A stretch of 64,000 nt of DNA from Kudoa neothunni (GCA_964304625.1 OZ199838.1:12834001-12898000), one strand, 5' to 3'. Shown: positions 36,656-49,004, numbered from the stretch's first letter. The notes: a model not told the origin generated them from the letters alone. Numbers and translations: made by a program.

Positions 36656-38397
36656 ATGAATACTTATGGCCATTGTTCACAGCCCAAGAAAACAATGAAT
36701 CACATTCTTCAGAAAAAATATTGGTTCGCAAGACAGAAATTGTTCGGTCGAGGTAGAACAAGTAAAAAAACGCCGAATGGCACCAAATCATCCTATCAAG
36801 CAATTCCCACTGATGATGTGTATATGGATTTCAGTGAGACGGTTCTAAATAAAATTGATGTATGTTTGGATGTTTATAATTTAATTTTGTAGTATTTTTC
36901 TATCTATTAAGGAGTTTAAAAATGTGAAGAAATTTCTAGAGAACCATATCAAACTGGGAAAGGATTATGTGAAATGCTTAAAGAGTATTTGGTTGGCCCT
37001 CGGTGGGGGAAATAAATATGAATTTATATTGGGATCACTATTTTAGTATTATCTTTATTTGAACAAAAGATCAAAGATGATATCGCAAGTATTTCTGTAT
37101 CTTTTCAAAATTACAGTGTCAATATGGCTGAGAATGCTTGCGAATGTTTAGAAACTATCGCCAAAGCACAGTATTTATTGCAAAATTGCGACCTAGTATT
37201 TCATCTCTTTAATCAATATAGCGATGGCATGTCAAACTCTATCAAAAGATTCAATGACGATTTGGAAATTTTCTACAACAAAGCTATTCAAGACACATCG
37301 GCCAATGTAGCCGAATTGAACACAGCCAAGGAACACCTAACTGCCACATTCTGTTGGATGAACAAAGTAGCTAAGAATATCGATCTTGATATAAACAAAA
37401 GAGTCACAAAATTTAAAGGGGTGAGCTATTATGACTGCATTGCTCATTCTAATTATTAACTCTTCAATGTATACAGGTCCAAGGTGAAGTTAAACAACAA
37501 CATGTCCAATATACGAAGTTGTGTGACGTTGCGAATGGAAAGATCTCATTGATCACTGTCAGCAAGGACAATATGATTATCCGAGTAATGCAGACACAGT
37601 TGATGAACCTAGAATAATTGTCAATTTAGAATATGAGTGAGTATCAGCAAAGTCTTTTGGAACGCTATGAAAACTCGTTACTCGCTTACAATCAGTTTAA
37701 TTCCAACTATAAAAGCATACATGTACCATACCAATTTAAATTTTTGAAGAATATTATTGGAGAAAATAATGGCATCAACTGTGAATCATCTGAATCCTAT
37801 TTATACTCCATTGAAGGTAGGTTTGTGTGAATATATCCCAGTTATGTTTTATGGTAAACCAAACATATCTCATTATTAGAACCTCTCTCGACACATGATG
37901 TTAACATTGTATCAGATTTGATTGACCTAGAGGAAGATATCAACACTAGCAGCGAATCTTGCTATCATGATTGCATGAATTCAAACGATATTAACGAATT
38001 AATAGATGAAAGTTTTTTACAATCTCTCACAGCGTTTTCCATTGATGGCAATGAACGTAATTTGGAGGAACTGGAGAGTGGTAATTACTTATTTTAACTA
38101 GATTATCTAATTGTTAATTGAACTGTCTTAGAAAATTCTTCCAATACAAATATAAATACTTCTCCTAAAAGTATAAGAAAACAAAAAGATTATGCGATTG
38201 AAACGCTGGTGGCTGATGACGATAATTTAAAAAAGAATGACTTTGAATCAAAGCAATGGGAGGAATTTTTCAATTCAATTACAAAGAAAAATGATACCTC
38301 CTCACCTTCTGCCAGTTTAAATTTTGATATTTTACTCGAAAATATGGACCCTGTTAATAGAATCAACCTCAATAACAAAAACAACGATTATTGTTAA
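36656..38397 (+). CDS. ICA1: ICA69/islet autoantigen 1-type arfaptin-homology protein, 470 aa
   Basis: Peripheral membrane protein of the AH/BAR superfamily that binds curved membranes and works with PICK1 in dense-core vesicle biogenesis. Exons: 36656-36859, 36912-36984, 37047-37420, 37477-37584, 37630-37816, 37880-38080, 38132-38397; all phases agree. The AH domain spans about residues 10-260: ILQKKYWFARQKLFGRG, FNDDLEIFYNKAIQDTSANV, FCWMNKVAKNIDLDINKRV and YQQSLLERYENSLLAYNQF. An acidic linker follows. The C-terminal ICA69 region keeps QWEEFF and FDILLENMDPVNR, matching the family's conserved FADLDP ending. Length is close to the vertebrate protein (about 480 aa). The start could also be the in-frame ATG at 36695. 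Exon 3 could start at a later AG, but only 37047 keeps the frame. Confidence 0.9.
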
Positions 38398-40037
38398 TTT
38401 ATTAAGAAAAAATCAATGCAATTATTGGAGTTTAATAAAAAAATTTTGTCATGGTTATATTTTACACTCTTGATTAATTTACGCTCAGATACTTAAGCTT
38501 GTAAACTTTCTACTAGACATAAACCAGGGTCGGACAACATCCAACCATCTAACAAATATGTCCCATGTTATTACAAGGAAGTGACTATATCTCCGGTACT
38601 GAATTTTTCAAAACTAAATTATGCATGATTATAAAATGGTATTTTTAAACTTATCTTTAATCTATTGATATTTTTATAATTTTTGAAAAGTTTCTATTTT
38701 GATACATTTGATCACCTCGATATCAACAATAGATACGTACCTCCCATTAGAATCTGACACTTACTTAATTTATTCATCTTTAAATAAATAAAATAGATTT
38801 TGTAATTATGTATTTTTTTATCACTAAATATTACGTTTAAAAAATTTTTGATGTTCGGTAACATTAAACAAAACTCTTGAGAGCATAAAAATATGACAAC
38901 GTTTATCATCCAAAGGAGAGAAAAAACTAAAGAATAATCATTAACATTTATATATGATAAAATTTTACTTTTGTTATTATAACACTAATTTCTGTTATAT
39001 ATCTAGCTCTCATTCATCTAACCGATTTCATGATAGAGGGAAATGAATTGAGTTCCAATCTTAGACATTTTCAACCTCAGGAACTAGACTAGCGTAATGC
39101 TGTACTTGATGCGCGGTTCAAATTAAAACGAAACTTTATTTTGTATTCAAAGTTACAATTATTACTTGCTTATAAGCGTCAACTACCATAAATCTCTCTA
39201 TATCTCAATGAATATTACTTTTTATTACATGAAACTAATATCTTTACCAAAATTTTAAATTGTTAAAATTATTAAAAAATCATAGAGCTAAATTGATTAA
39301 AGATAAATCCGAAAAAATATTTTTATAATAATATATATTTTTTCGAGAAAATCATTGCTTGAGATATACTCATTGCCAATAATTTGTGGTCATATGCGCG
39401 CCAAACCGCGTAAAAGTGGTAAAACGACTAGTTTTAAGCAATTTTTCCCTTCACCCGAAGGGATTATGTTAAAATAGTTATATACTGTATTTAATTAAAG
39501 TGAAGGTTGAACTTTACTCAAATAGTCCCCTTAATATGTCGCCACATTAGCAAAATAAAAAATTATCGAATATAACCATTAAAATGCTCCAAACAATCAA
39601 AAAGATATCTATAGACAAAATATTTTTGGAACCTAAGACCTTTCATTTATGACCAACTAAACGTGACCGAAAACAATATCCAATTATAGCAAAAAACCAC
39701 TAAAACAACTTGAATCCAATTTCGCCACATTACTTAGATTATTTAGTAATTTTAGGTTTGACACTATCCATAAGCATTCTCCTCAAATATGATTTATTCA
39801 TTTTTACATTGAATCCTTTAAGTCATTCTGATGTAAAATTTGGGAGCTGTGCGTATTCTTTAATCACAAAAATTCGAAGTAGGTACCCCTAGATTAAGGA
39901 AGGTTTAAACAAAATGAATTAATTTTAGATATAAGATAATTTATAAGTTGAATAGGTCAAATATTTAACAATTTCTCCGTAAATTAAGACGTAAAAGTAT
40001 ATATTAATTTTTAAAAGGCAGAGGAAATTGAAACTGT
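38398..40037. other. Convergent 3' flanks of ICA69 and the PH-GLTP gene
   Basis: AT-rich tract; small frames at 38712-38909 and 39710-39892 have no recognisable domain. Nothing else supported. Confidence 0.5.
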
Positions 40038-42216
40038 TTAAAACAAATAAAAATACAAAGTTTCAATCGTATCTAACAGATCTGGATTCATAACAGTACG
40101 GCATTTAATAAAGTCGTTGCGTGGTGTGACACTTGAACGTATGGTGGCGGTAGAGAAAATGGGATCGTCATCTATTTCAACATTCGAAAGTTTGTCACTG
40201 TGTCTATAGGAGCATTTATCGGCGAGAAAAGAATGTCCTTTGCTAGCGAATTCTTGATCGATAGTAGATATTGGTGGGTAAGTATTTGATAGATACTGGA
40301 TGTTGATATTATTGCAGTCAAGTGCTTTTAAAATAAGTTGGGGTTGCTTTAATGAGAATATCGCCAACTATACGTGGAAAGTATTATTTTTATTGTACAT
40401 TTAAAAATCGTCGATATTTGTAGTCGAACAATAAAGATACAATTACATCTAACACACTTTTGGTCACCCAGTTCAAATATTTCACTATATGACCATTGTA
40501 GGCTTTTTCTACATTGTATCAAGTTTTAAAAATATCCCACTATAAGGAGATAGTTACTGGTGATTGTTTTCAAACACTCTTCAGACACTTCTCCATGACA
40601 AACGTATTCATACAAAACTTCTACAAAAAATTTCAAATATCTAAAGGGGGTTGATTTGATTTCACATATTCAAAAGTAGAAATAACCTTAAAAAATCGAT
40701 AAATTCGCTGCCTATTGGATTTCCTTTTTGATCTAGTAACGAATGACTTAATTCGGAAGATTTCAGATCGACTTCATTAATAATATATTGTTTGTTGATG
40801 TTGAGACACGACTCTAGCTTCTATAGTAACCCTGCTAAGTCAATCATCGGTTTTAAATAAGAATATACATAAAATTTTTGATCCAGTATGTGCATAAAAG
40901 AAACCAATCCAATATTACCTGAGTTATTCAGGCTCTCTAATTTCGACATTACTAACAATCCATTATTTTAATATAATACGATATATTTCAACGAATTTTT
41001 GGATTGATTTGTAAATTTGAATAAGCAACGTGATAGAAACTTGTTTCAAATCGTTCCTGTCCCAAAACCTATAATAAAAATTCATAATTAATCTAAATAA
41101 TGATTAAAATCATAAGTGGCAATTGTAATATTAATTTTCTTCGAATTAATCCAAAAAGCACATACCCATATGGGAAAATTGTGTGTAGTGAATAATTTTG
41201 AACGGAGGAGATGGATAACGATTGTAACCCTTCTAGTTCTTCGCCTATAACGGCTTCGTTTATGTAACCGGTAGAATAGGGCATATCAATGTTGGACAAT
41301 ATGGGTTTTGTAATTCGATTCACATAGAGATAATCATATCCAAATAGTTCTACTGTAATTCAAATAACTCAGGAATTAAAGTGAGAAACCTGCAGCGTTG
41401 AAAAGTACATCCACAACTTTTTGAGCGCTGATTATTAACTCATCACATTTTTTGGAGGCTTCGAAAATGCTCTCCTTCAATTTACAATCAATAATCTCAT
41501 TCTAAATAGAAATACACGCATAATTTAATAAATTCTTGATGTCATACATTTTCACGATGATCGTCACAATATGCGTGGAAAAGTTTTTCAAGTGGTTGCA
41601 CAACGGACAAAAATTCCAAATTATGATCGTTTAGATTGTTTAAATATGTTTGAATGTGTTGTTTTTTTATTTTTTCACTTTCGTTGGTATTTTGAGTAAT
41701 CAACTCATATTCGAAGTCATTCGAATTTGGAGGTGGAATTGGATTGTGATTGTTTTGGTTCATTGACGATGTGGTGGTGGAGGATCTAGTTTTGGAGAGA
41801 CGTACTTTTTTTGGACTGCTACTCGAGCTACCGGTAAACTTAGTCTTTTGCTCTATTAATCCATCCAACCATTTTTGTCGACTTTCCTTTGTGGATGTTT
41901 GGAGATACAGCTTACACACATTAGAAACAGTAATACAAAGAACGAGGTCGTCTGTTGTTTTCGCTGCTAAATGTGGATATTTTTTATTCCAGTCGATTTA
42001 CAAACATCATACGCTCAATTTTGCATTGACTCAAACGGAACGTTCCCCTACACACATCATCTACTTGATCTTTATCAGTGTAATAACTCAGCACTCCATT
42101 CGATACTTTAAAATATCTTTTTTGCCAACCTTTTTTTCAGAATTACCTTAAAAAATTGTTTATCAAATGAAATTACCTTTAATATAGTTGACCCATTTGA
42201 ATAAATAGCCTTCCAT
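40038..42216 (-). CDS. PLEKHA8: PH plus GLTP-domain lipid-transfer protein (FAPP2/PLEKHA8 type), 551 aa
   Basis: FAPP2 binds PI4P and Arf at the trans-Golgi and carries glucosylceramide. Eleven minus-strand exons in phase: 42177-42216, 42013-42129, 41548-41966, 41390-41501, 41166-41352, 40980-41068, 40869-40951, 40687-40820, 40558-40640, 40447-40508, 40038-40367. The PH domain covers about residues 1-95: MEGYLFKWVNYIKGWQKRYF, VLSYYTDKDQ, CRGTFRLSQCKIE and the closing RQKWLDGLIEQK. A Ser/Gln linker follows. The C-terminal GLTP fold shows SGNIGLVSFMHI, KQYIINEVD (family LHEVEAD), FLRYLKFFVEVLYEYV, KKAYNGHIVKYLNWVTKSVL and LILKAL. Most headgroup-binding residues of GLTP appear replaced (see findings). 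CERT and OSBP share this PH type but lack the GLTP part. Frames on the plus strand here are shadows. Confidence 0.85.
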
Positions 42217-43021
42217 TTTTGTGAATCAGAAAACAAGCCTCTTCTGAGATCATAAATAAGTATTATCGAATTAATTAATTAATTAATTAATTTATTTATT
42301 CAAAAAGGATGGAAGCAATCTCCCTAATCCACTTAAATAATTGGAAAGATTAGTTTCAATACGCGCATGCGCGACTTGCGAAATATATGGGCCCATACTC
42401 GTTATTCGAAAATATTTTCGCTTGTGTAAGCACTGATTATAGTGTATTTTAATATGATAACTTATTATGACATACTTTTGGAAAATTAAAATTGTTTAAT
42501 AAACTAATTTATTTATTTACATCATTAATCAAAAAACACTTTAATAACAATAATAAGCAAAATTGTTCCATCGTTCAGGTCTTTAATCATTTATTACAAG
42601 GGTAGCTAGAATACAGTTTTTTAAATCTCCCTGGAGATTAGATGATTGCTCCGAAACTGTAAAATATGTAATCTAATAGGAAATGTGTGTGATCAAAGAT
42701 AGGATAATTCCTTATTACCTAGATTTACTCCATTATTGAAGGCAGGATTTTTTTCAGAAGATTTTGCGAAAAGCATACAATCTTAAAATAAATGTATTAA
42801 AACAAGAAACATACCCAAGAACAGAAAATTAACGACATTAAACAGACGAAAAAAATATTGAGAAATAATCTATTAAATATTTTCACTTATTCCAACGTTA
42901 AAATTCTGATTCTTCGATCTGATCACCCGTTCACTATATAGATTATTTTCTACGCTCGAGTTTCTTAACAAAAAGAGTTCCACAGCATTCAACAAAGGAT
43001 ATATTAAATATTAACAGATCT
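42217..43021. other. Intergenic tract with (TTAA)n-like repeat
   Basis: Short AATT-rich tandem run around 42268-42300; otherwise nothing recognised. Confidence 0.5.
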
Positions 43022-43098
43022 GGTAAGGTGGCACGGTTGGTAGTTGGTCTGACTCACAATCAGCAAGCAGGTGATGGGTTAAAATCCCGCCATAACGC
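43022..43098 (+). repeat. tRNA-like sequence, probable SINE head or tRNA pseudogene
   Basis: Has an A box TGGCACGGTTGG (43029-43040) and a B box GGTTAAAATCC (43077-43087) at tRNA spacing, with an anticodon-arm-like TCTGACTCACAATCAG between them. The acceptor stem does not pair well and the B box lacks the usual GTTCGA, so a working tRNA is unlikely. Downstream sequence is non-coding, as expected for a SINE body; its end is not defined. Confidence 0.55.
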
Positions 43099-43432
43099 AT
43101 AAACACCTATTTCAACAGAAAACTACTACAGTTATTGGCTTCAGAGAATATTATTGAGTTCATTAGGTTTTATGTGAAGTTTTGAATTCCGTTTATCCAT
43201 ATTTAAAAGTATTGTTCCTATAAGCGCACGCGGAATAGTAAATGCAAAAATTCGAGATAATTATAACGTCAAAATATTAAAAATTTTAAGCTTTAAGCTG
43301 ACCTATCGCAAAATAATTCTTGTGGAAAAATTTATACAAAAAGCCAACTCATCAAATTTCCCCCCAAAAAACAAACATTACAATTACATTTTTGACCGAC
43401 CAACTAAAAAAATGTACAGCTAAAGTTGGATA
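43099..43432. other. Possible SINE body and 3' flank of the exosome gene
   Basis: Non-coding, no further feature recognised. Confidence 0.45.
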
Positions 43433-44409
43433 TTAGATCCATTGGATATTGTTGCTGGACGAATTCTTTATACAAAATTCTTCGATAAACGTTCTTTGTA
43501 ATTGATAAATTTTCCAAGTGGTAGCAAGGAGATGTTTGAGTAAATGTTTATGGTCGGATTTTCCTATGATAGTGAATGAACTGACAGCACGATTATCAAC
43601 ACTTCCGTAAGTGATGAATGCAGCGTGACAATAACTCAAGTTGGTTATAGTCGATCGACCCTCACGAGTGTGCTTTCTAGCCAAAAACTCCTTTATAGTG
43701 TCCCCTGATGGATTATCAATAAATTGAGTCGTTTCGTCGATTTTATCCGCGTATTCCACACACAACAAACTACTGCTGGATATTATACCTTTAGTTGGTA
43801 TACCAGCCAAAATTAACACAACCGATGTACAGTTGATGGCAGCAGGTAAAATTGAACAACCAAATCCAAGCTGAGACCCATCTAGAAAACTCACTCTCTC
43901 AGCATCATGCCATAACACTCTGATATCAACATTCCATTGAATATGGCTGTTGGTCTCGTCGCACAATAACGAAGCATCTATCGCATTTGCCAACTGTTTC
44001 GACAATACTACGTCAGTTTGAGTGTCTTTGTGACTCATATGTTCCCTCTTGTATGCATATGGTGCATACCTTATGCTGTAGCCTAGATTGGAGCTATTGG
44101 ATCCGAAATTTGGTGGTATTATCGAATTCTTTTGCGATGGCAACGGTCCATATAACGAACAGACTAGCTTACATCGAGCACTCTCATAGTACAGAGATTT
44201 CACTGCGTCAACATTGACATCTTAAACAACAAAAAAGTGAGATATGAGAAATTTTTAAATCATTTACCAGCAAATAATGAAAATTCAACTAACGACCCTG
44301 TGTCTGATTGAGCTACATTTTCTGGAGTTTCTACCTGTTCCGTTCTTTCTAAGATGGTGTAATGAAGAGATTCGTAGGGAAAAACGTCGAACGAAAACTC
44401 CCTTGCCAT
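43433..44409 (-). CDS. EXOSC6: Exosome ring subunit of the RNase PH fold, MTR3/EXOSC6-like, 309 aa
   Basis: Two exons, 44268-44409 and 43433-44220, joined in phase by a 47-nt intron; the ATG at 44409 gives MAREFSFDVFPYE. RNase PH-fold subunits form the six-member ring of the RNA exosome and are catalytically inert in animals. Here GSLVEFSLF starts the fold, and ARCKLVCSLYGPLPS matches the family's G-T-K-V-x-C-x-V-x-G-P strand-turn. Further on are RYAPYAYKRE, NVDIRVLWHDAERVSFLDGS (family VL..DG), a buried Ala/Ile stretch LPAAINCTSVVLILAGIP, and the terminal helix LKHLLATTWKIYQLQRTF. The APFA-like motif after the GP turn favours MTR3, but EXOSC4 or EXOSC5 cannot be excluded. The sequence is divergent. 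Confidence 0.68.
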
Positions 44410-46546
44410 AGTGGTGATCTAGAGCTTGCGCATCAGCATACCTGGTCAGGTTTGCGAATTTCGAACCAAATTTTTAGGAAGACCAAAAATTGGGTTATTG
44501 TATTCTAAAGACTAGAAACAAAGCAGTCGATTTTTAATACATTGGTCAAAAATTATTTTTATTCATGATTCTTTTTCTTATTATGTATCAATGTTAAATC
44601 TTTTTGAATCAGAATTCACGGTATCATAATAAGATTGTTATCGTTACTTAATGGTAGAATGTAACGCTTGTCATTTTATTCACTCACATGAGATTAAAGG
44701 CCAGTAGATGATGCATTTATATGGTCGTTTGATTTCAACCCTTCCGAATGACGAATGATGAATTTGGGGTAAATTTTTACCCCACAGGAAGTTGTTGGTT
44801 GTATACTTGATTTGTTTTCACTTTAAGAGATACAATATTTCTTCCAATTATAAATAATATTATAAAATATTATGACTAATAATAGAATATTAGAAAAATT
44901 ATATCACGTTTACACTCCAATGAAATTTTTGGGGTAAAGAATTACCCCAGATTTTTTCCTCTCTCGATCGTAGATAAAATATTGCTTATTACGGACATCA
45001 AATTTTAGCGTTGTCTGATGTACAAATTTGAAGTTATACCGTTGTTACCTATACCAAAAGGCCTCATGACTCCTTTTTTAATTTCATCGTTGCGATAATG
45101 GATATAGATTTGACCGATAGCAGTTATAATGGTGCTTCAAAATCTTTTTCATGCGCGTAAGAATGCTTTACAATTGATATATCATTAGAATCTGAGAAGG
45201 TTGAAAACTTTTAGAATTCGGGTCAATCCACAATTAATGATGATGTTTTTCTCATTGATAAATTTATTACTTATAAATGCGTTCTCCGTGTAGAAAAGCA
45301 ATTCAAATGATAAAATCATTAGAATGAAGTTTTTGGAAATAATGGGGAAATTACCATATCTTTCCATTGATGGAACGAAACATCTGCAAACTCAAAAATC
45401 CTAAGAGCCCCGCCTTATCTGTACTCCTCTACAGCTCAGCACATCGAATTAACGACCAATATTTTCAAGACTTGAATTGTGTTTACGGAAGATTGTTAAA
45501 AAATCATTTCTGTTTATTTCAGATATACGAAACACTGTTGCAAAATTCATTGTATGAGTGGTATCCAAGTTTGTTCTCGTTAAATATTATATTTTTGAAC
45601 ACTTTTTTTTATAATATCAATAAATAACATTAATGAGAAATCTACTAAAATATTAAGCTTTGATCAAAAACTGGCGCGGTGAATTCTAACAAGTACAGTT
45701 ATTGCAGGATAATAAGGATTACTGCTCGTAATGTTGGTTGTTTTACGACTGAATCTATCTTTGGGATTTTGTTTATCTTTATTTCCTGAAATCGAATATT
45801 TTTTACGATCCGAATGGACAAATAAAAATCTACGCTAAGTTTTCACCCTCAAATTCATCGGAATGCTGTTGATTTTTAGTATATTAGAAGCCAAGTTCAT
45901 ATATCCTTTATGGTTTGGCCATAGCAGAAGCTGTTTGAAGAGTAAATTCATCATGTCCTAAAGGGCACGTACGCTTAGAAAATGACAATTCTAATCCCAT
46001 CATCTGTTACTTACAAGCTGTACACAATTTAATTTTTTAGATTTGCCAAATAAAATTATTTCTTTCTCAACCCTTCGTTTGTAGGGCTAGAAATAACTAA
46101 GAATAGTCAAAACTAATGCCACTTGAGTATTATTTTACCATGAAAATAGTCATTTTGGGTATTATTATTATTATTATTATTATTATTACTAGGCTACACC
46201 ACTAAAAGATAAACGAGACATAAAAGACAGAGAATGATAATAGTTTTATGAGTAGCTGTTAAATACTTATTCTCCGAAACATTATAAGAATTTCAGTCTT
46301 ACTTTGGTGTTACTTGATTTACCCCCGGTTGAGAACCCCTGCATTAGAATTAGAGGGTTAATGATTATTAAATTCACGAGAAATTAAAAGTCACAAAAAG
46401 TCTTGATCAATAAAAAATTGCGAAATCTAGACAAACGCTGAAAAAATCAATTTCAGTGATAATAATTAATAAATGATAAAAATAATTCAAAAATGTTGTA
46501 ACATAAAAATATCAAACGGGGTTAAAAACTTGGTGGACTATGTGAA
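44410..46546. other. Intergenic tract with palindromes, (ATT)n and a hAT-like end
   Basis: Holds GGGGTAAATTTTTACCCC (44766-44783) and GGGGTAAAGAATTACCCC (44931-44948), a (ATT)n microsatellite at about 46160-46190 and a hAT-like right end near 46323-46346 (reverse complement CAGGGGTTCTCAACCGGGGG). Frames at 45185-45627 have no domain. Confidence 0.55.
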
Positions 46547-46774
46547 CTAATCGTTTTTTTTATCAGCAGGATCTGACGGCGACGCGGGAGAATTGGTCGG
46601 AGATTCAGGATCTTTCTTTACGAATGTTCTAAAAATGAAATATTGGTCACCAGTATTAAAAGGACATGCGGGTCTTAGCGAAGTGTTGCATCCTTCATAG
46701 TAGACTCTCTTGAACAAGATTGCCGCCAATGCCATCCCAACAACCACTACAACGATTGGAACGAAACCTATCAT
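46547..46774 (-). CDS. Small single-pass membrane protein, about 75 aa
   Basis: The ATG at 46774 gives MIGFVPIVVVVVGMALAAIL, one strong membrane segment, then KRVYYEGCNTSLRPACPFNT with two cysteines, then QYFIFRTFVKKD and a Pro/Ser/Asp tail. The frame is open upstream to 46825 and a TTAG acceptor lies at about 46830, so an upstream exon is possible; MYFYRYLKLYS with a signal-like segment is readable about 100 nt further up, but I found no in-phase junction. Family not recognised. It sits 220 nt downstream of the beta-TrCP-like gene on the same strand. Confidence 0.55.
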   Translation of the reverse strand: MIGFVPIVVVVVGMALAAILFKRVYYEGCNTSLRPACPFNTGDQYFIFRTFVKKDPESPTNSPASPSDPADKKND

Positions 46775-46993
46775 TAGATCAAAAAAATAATTTTGCTCAG
46801 CGCAGGAAGCCACTTTCACAAACAAATTAATTCTAACCCACTCGGCAATTCAAATACGCCTCCAATAGGAATGACAAAAAATCAATAGATTGAAAGTGAT
46901 TAATATTATTGTCGAATAAAGTTTCAAATAGCGATAGAAATACATAAGTTCAAGTTGTACAAACAAATCGAATAGTCAATTTAAGTAAATAAG

Positions 46994-49004
46994 TTATTGG
47001 CTATTTTCGATGGCGATCGGCGTTATATCAAAAGGATTCCAAAAAGCGCTGGAAGAGTATTTGTTGTCTAAAAAATTCCAGAACACAATGGTATCATCAT
47101 GAGAGCTGCTGACAAGTTTTAGGTGGTCGAACAACACCTTGAACACACGTCCTTCGTGTTTCTAAATAGGATGATTAATGATTGATTTGGTGGATAAATC
47201 AACTATTGAACAATCTATTTCAATGCGAAGAATCACATACACGCAAGATATTGTAACAATGGTCGGAGGGATTGTGCTCACTGAATGAGAACAAAGTTTT
47301 CATATCCCAAATACGAATCACTCCATCGTATGCCCCGCTGACAAGGTAGTCTTTATTAAACCGCAAACATCTACAACAAGCCGATTTCAAATTGGCACAC
47401 AAAAAAAAGCCTGCAAAGCAATTCATCAATTCTTATCTAAGTGCGCCCGCATGCTTAAAGTAACAACCTCACCAATTCTTCATTTCCATGTACAATTTGA
47501 ACGCAAGTTTTTTTCTCAACATTCCACATCCGAATACAAAAGTCTGAAGAGCCCGTCGCAATTATGGGGTATTCATAATGTAGACTAGCTATTCCCCGTT
47601 GATGGCCGGTGAACACATGAACCATATCCAACTTTTCAGCACTCCACACCTAAATAAAAACAGTGTACGATCAACAAAATATGCGAACACAATGTCTAGC
47701 ATACAACAAGAGTTCGATCACCGGATGCAGATAAAATGTATCTGTCATCGAAATCAATTGCATTAATAGCTCCACGATGATAGGACAGTGTTCTCACTAC
47801 CACAGGATTGGTAAAGTCTTTAAAATCCCACACTTTAACAAACCAATCCTTGGTGCGCATGTCAACCAAAAAGGGTAAACAAATTAATCTCACCTTGGAG
47901 CACGTGACGAGCCTATCCTTTCTAAATTTGAGACTTAGCACGGCGCTACTGTGTTCGTTTAGAACTCTGACACAGGATCGATGTTCAATGCTCCAGATTC
48001 TAAACATGACATTCACTTTAGTTGTGCATTATGACTGAACAACTACCGCACACTTGAATCACTTGAACCGGTCACCAAACAATTATCATCATATTGAAGA
48101 CATAGAACTGAACCCGAGTGTCCAATAAATGTGGCAACACATTCCTTGGTTTCAATATCCCACATCTACAATTGAAAATGGGAGTGTGTTGAGTGGTTAC
48201 GACCAATGCGAAAGTTATGTACCTTGGCGGTATTGTCTCGTAATCCGGCGGCAATAATTTTGTCATCATATTGAATACAATAGACACCATTGGTCTGTTT
48301 GCTCTGACAATGCAACACTTCAACGGTACAATTGCCCTTTTCCCAATTGCTCTTTAACGTCTATAATATGTGTGTGCATACCACACACAACAAAGATCAC
48401 CTTCATTTGCCACCTGATGATCAATTTACTTTGACATCAATTGCAGCGTTCATATATAATGTCCTTGAAATTGGTGGATTGTATCAAATTTGCAACGTTG
48501 TTATCTTCTATGTATTTGAACCTACACACCATGCACAAATATTAGTAATAGCTAGCTGTGATGGTTGTCTGAGTGATTGGGGTATGAAGTCATAAGGTGT
48601 TTTACCAGTTTCGGGCGTGACTTATTTGTCTCCAGTGAGAGTCACCGTGAATTTGCATTCGAAGATGGCTCGCGCCAAACATTAACCCTTTTCAAAATCT
48701 CAGCCCATTTCTTACAAACCAACTCCATCCGACATAATGTGGATGCGGTCCACATAACGAACTATATGCTGGATGGGGATAAATACTCCAGCATCATACA
48801 ACGATGCGATAATATCAATATCTAATAGCATTTTAATTTCTGCAACATTACACAATGATCCTCAGATGTTGATGCTTTGAGCAATCTTTCAAATTCGGCT
48901 ATGGTCCCTGAGCTGTTTGTTGGAGCAATGTCATCCATTGGATCGATTAGCTCATTATCAGAAAATTCTCTCCCACTATCTTCTGGAACCTCCGTAATCG
49001 CCAT
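46994..49004 (-). CDS. BTRC: F-box/WD40 protein, beta-TrCP/Slimb type, with three apparent +1 shifts
   Basis: Substrate receptor of an SCF ubiquitin ligase. Exons: 48854-49004, 48606-48821, 48430-48521, 48223-48360, 48047-48165, 47894-47999, 47705-47848, 47468-47649, 47241-47370, 46994-47161 (about 480 aa). The F-box reads [11 protein letters not shown], then [18 protein letters not shown]; then [14 protein letters not shown], matching beta-TrCP DSLWRGLAERRGW. Seven WD repeats follow, with [74 protein letters not shown] and the diagnostic ending [18 protein letters not shown]. Exons 2 and 3 contain three single extra bases (near 48747, 48674 and 48445); exons 4-10 are open and in phase. Intron 1 in this model is only 32 nt. 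It may be a working gene with sequence errors, or a copy decayed in its first half. Confidence 0.85.

Noticed and set aside
41750-42151. 133-aa plus-strand frame
   Set aside because: Lies opposite the PH-domain exons and reads through their introns.
45367-45627. 86-aa plus-strand frame with slightly better codon usage at its start
   Set aside because: No family recognised and the second half is low-complexity; might be a gene scrap but not supportable.
48577-48825. 82-aa plus-strand frame containing [13 protein letters not shown]
   Set aside because: Opposite strand of the F-box exon, which matches beta-TrCP.
48842-48853. 12-nt GT..AG sequence in beta-TrCP taken as a micro-intron
   Set aside because: Far below a workable intron size and it does not restore the frame; a 32-nt intron ending at 48822 does.
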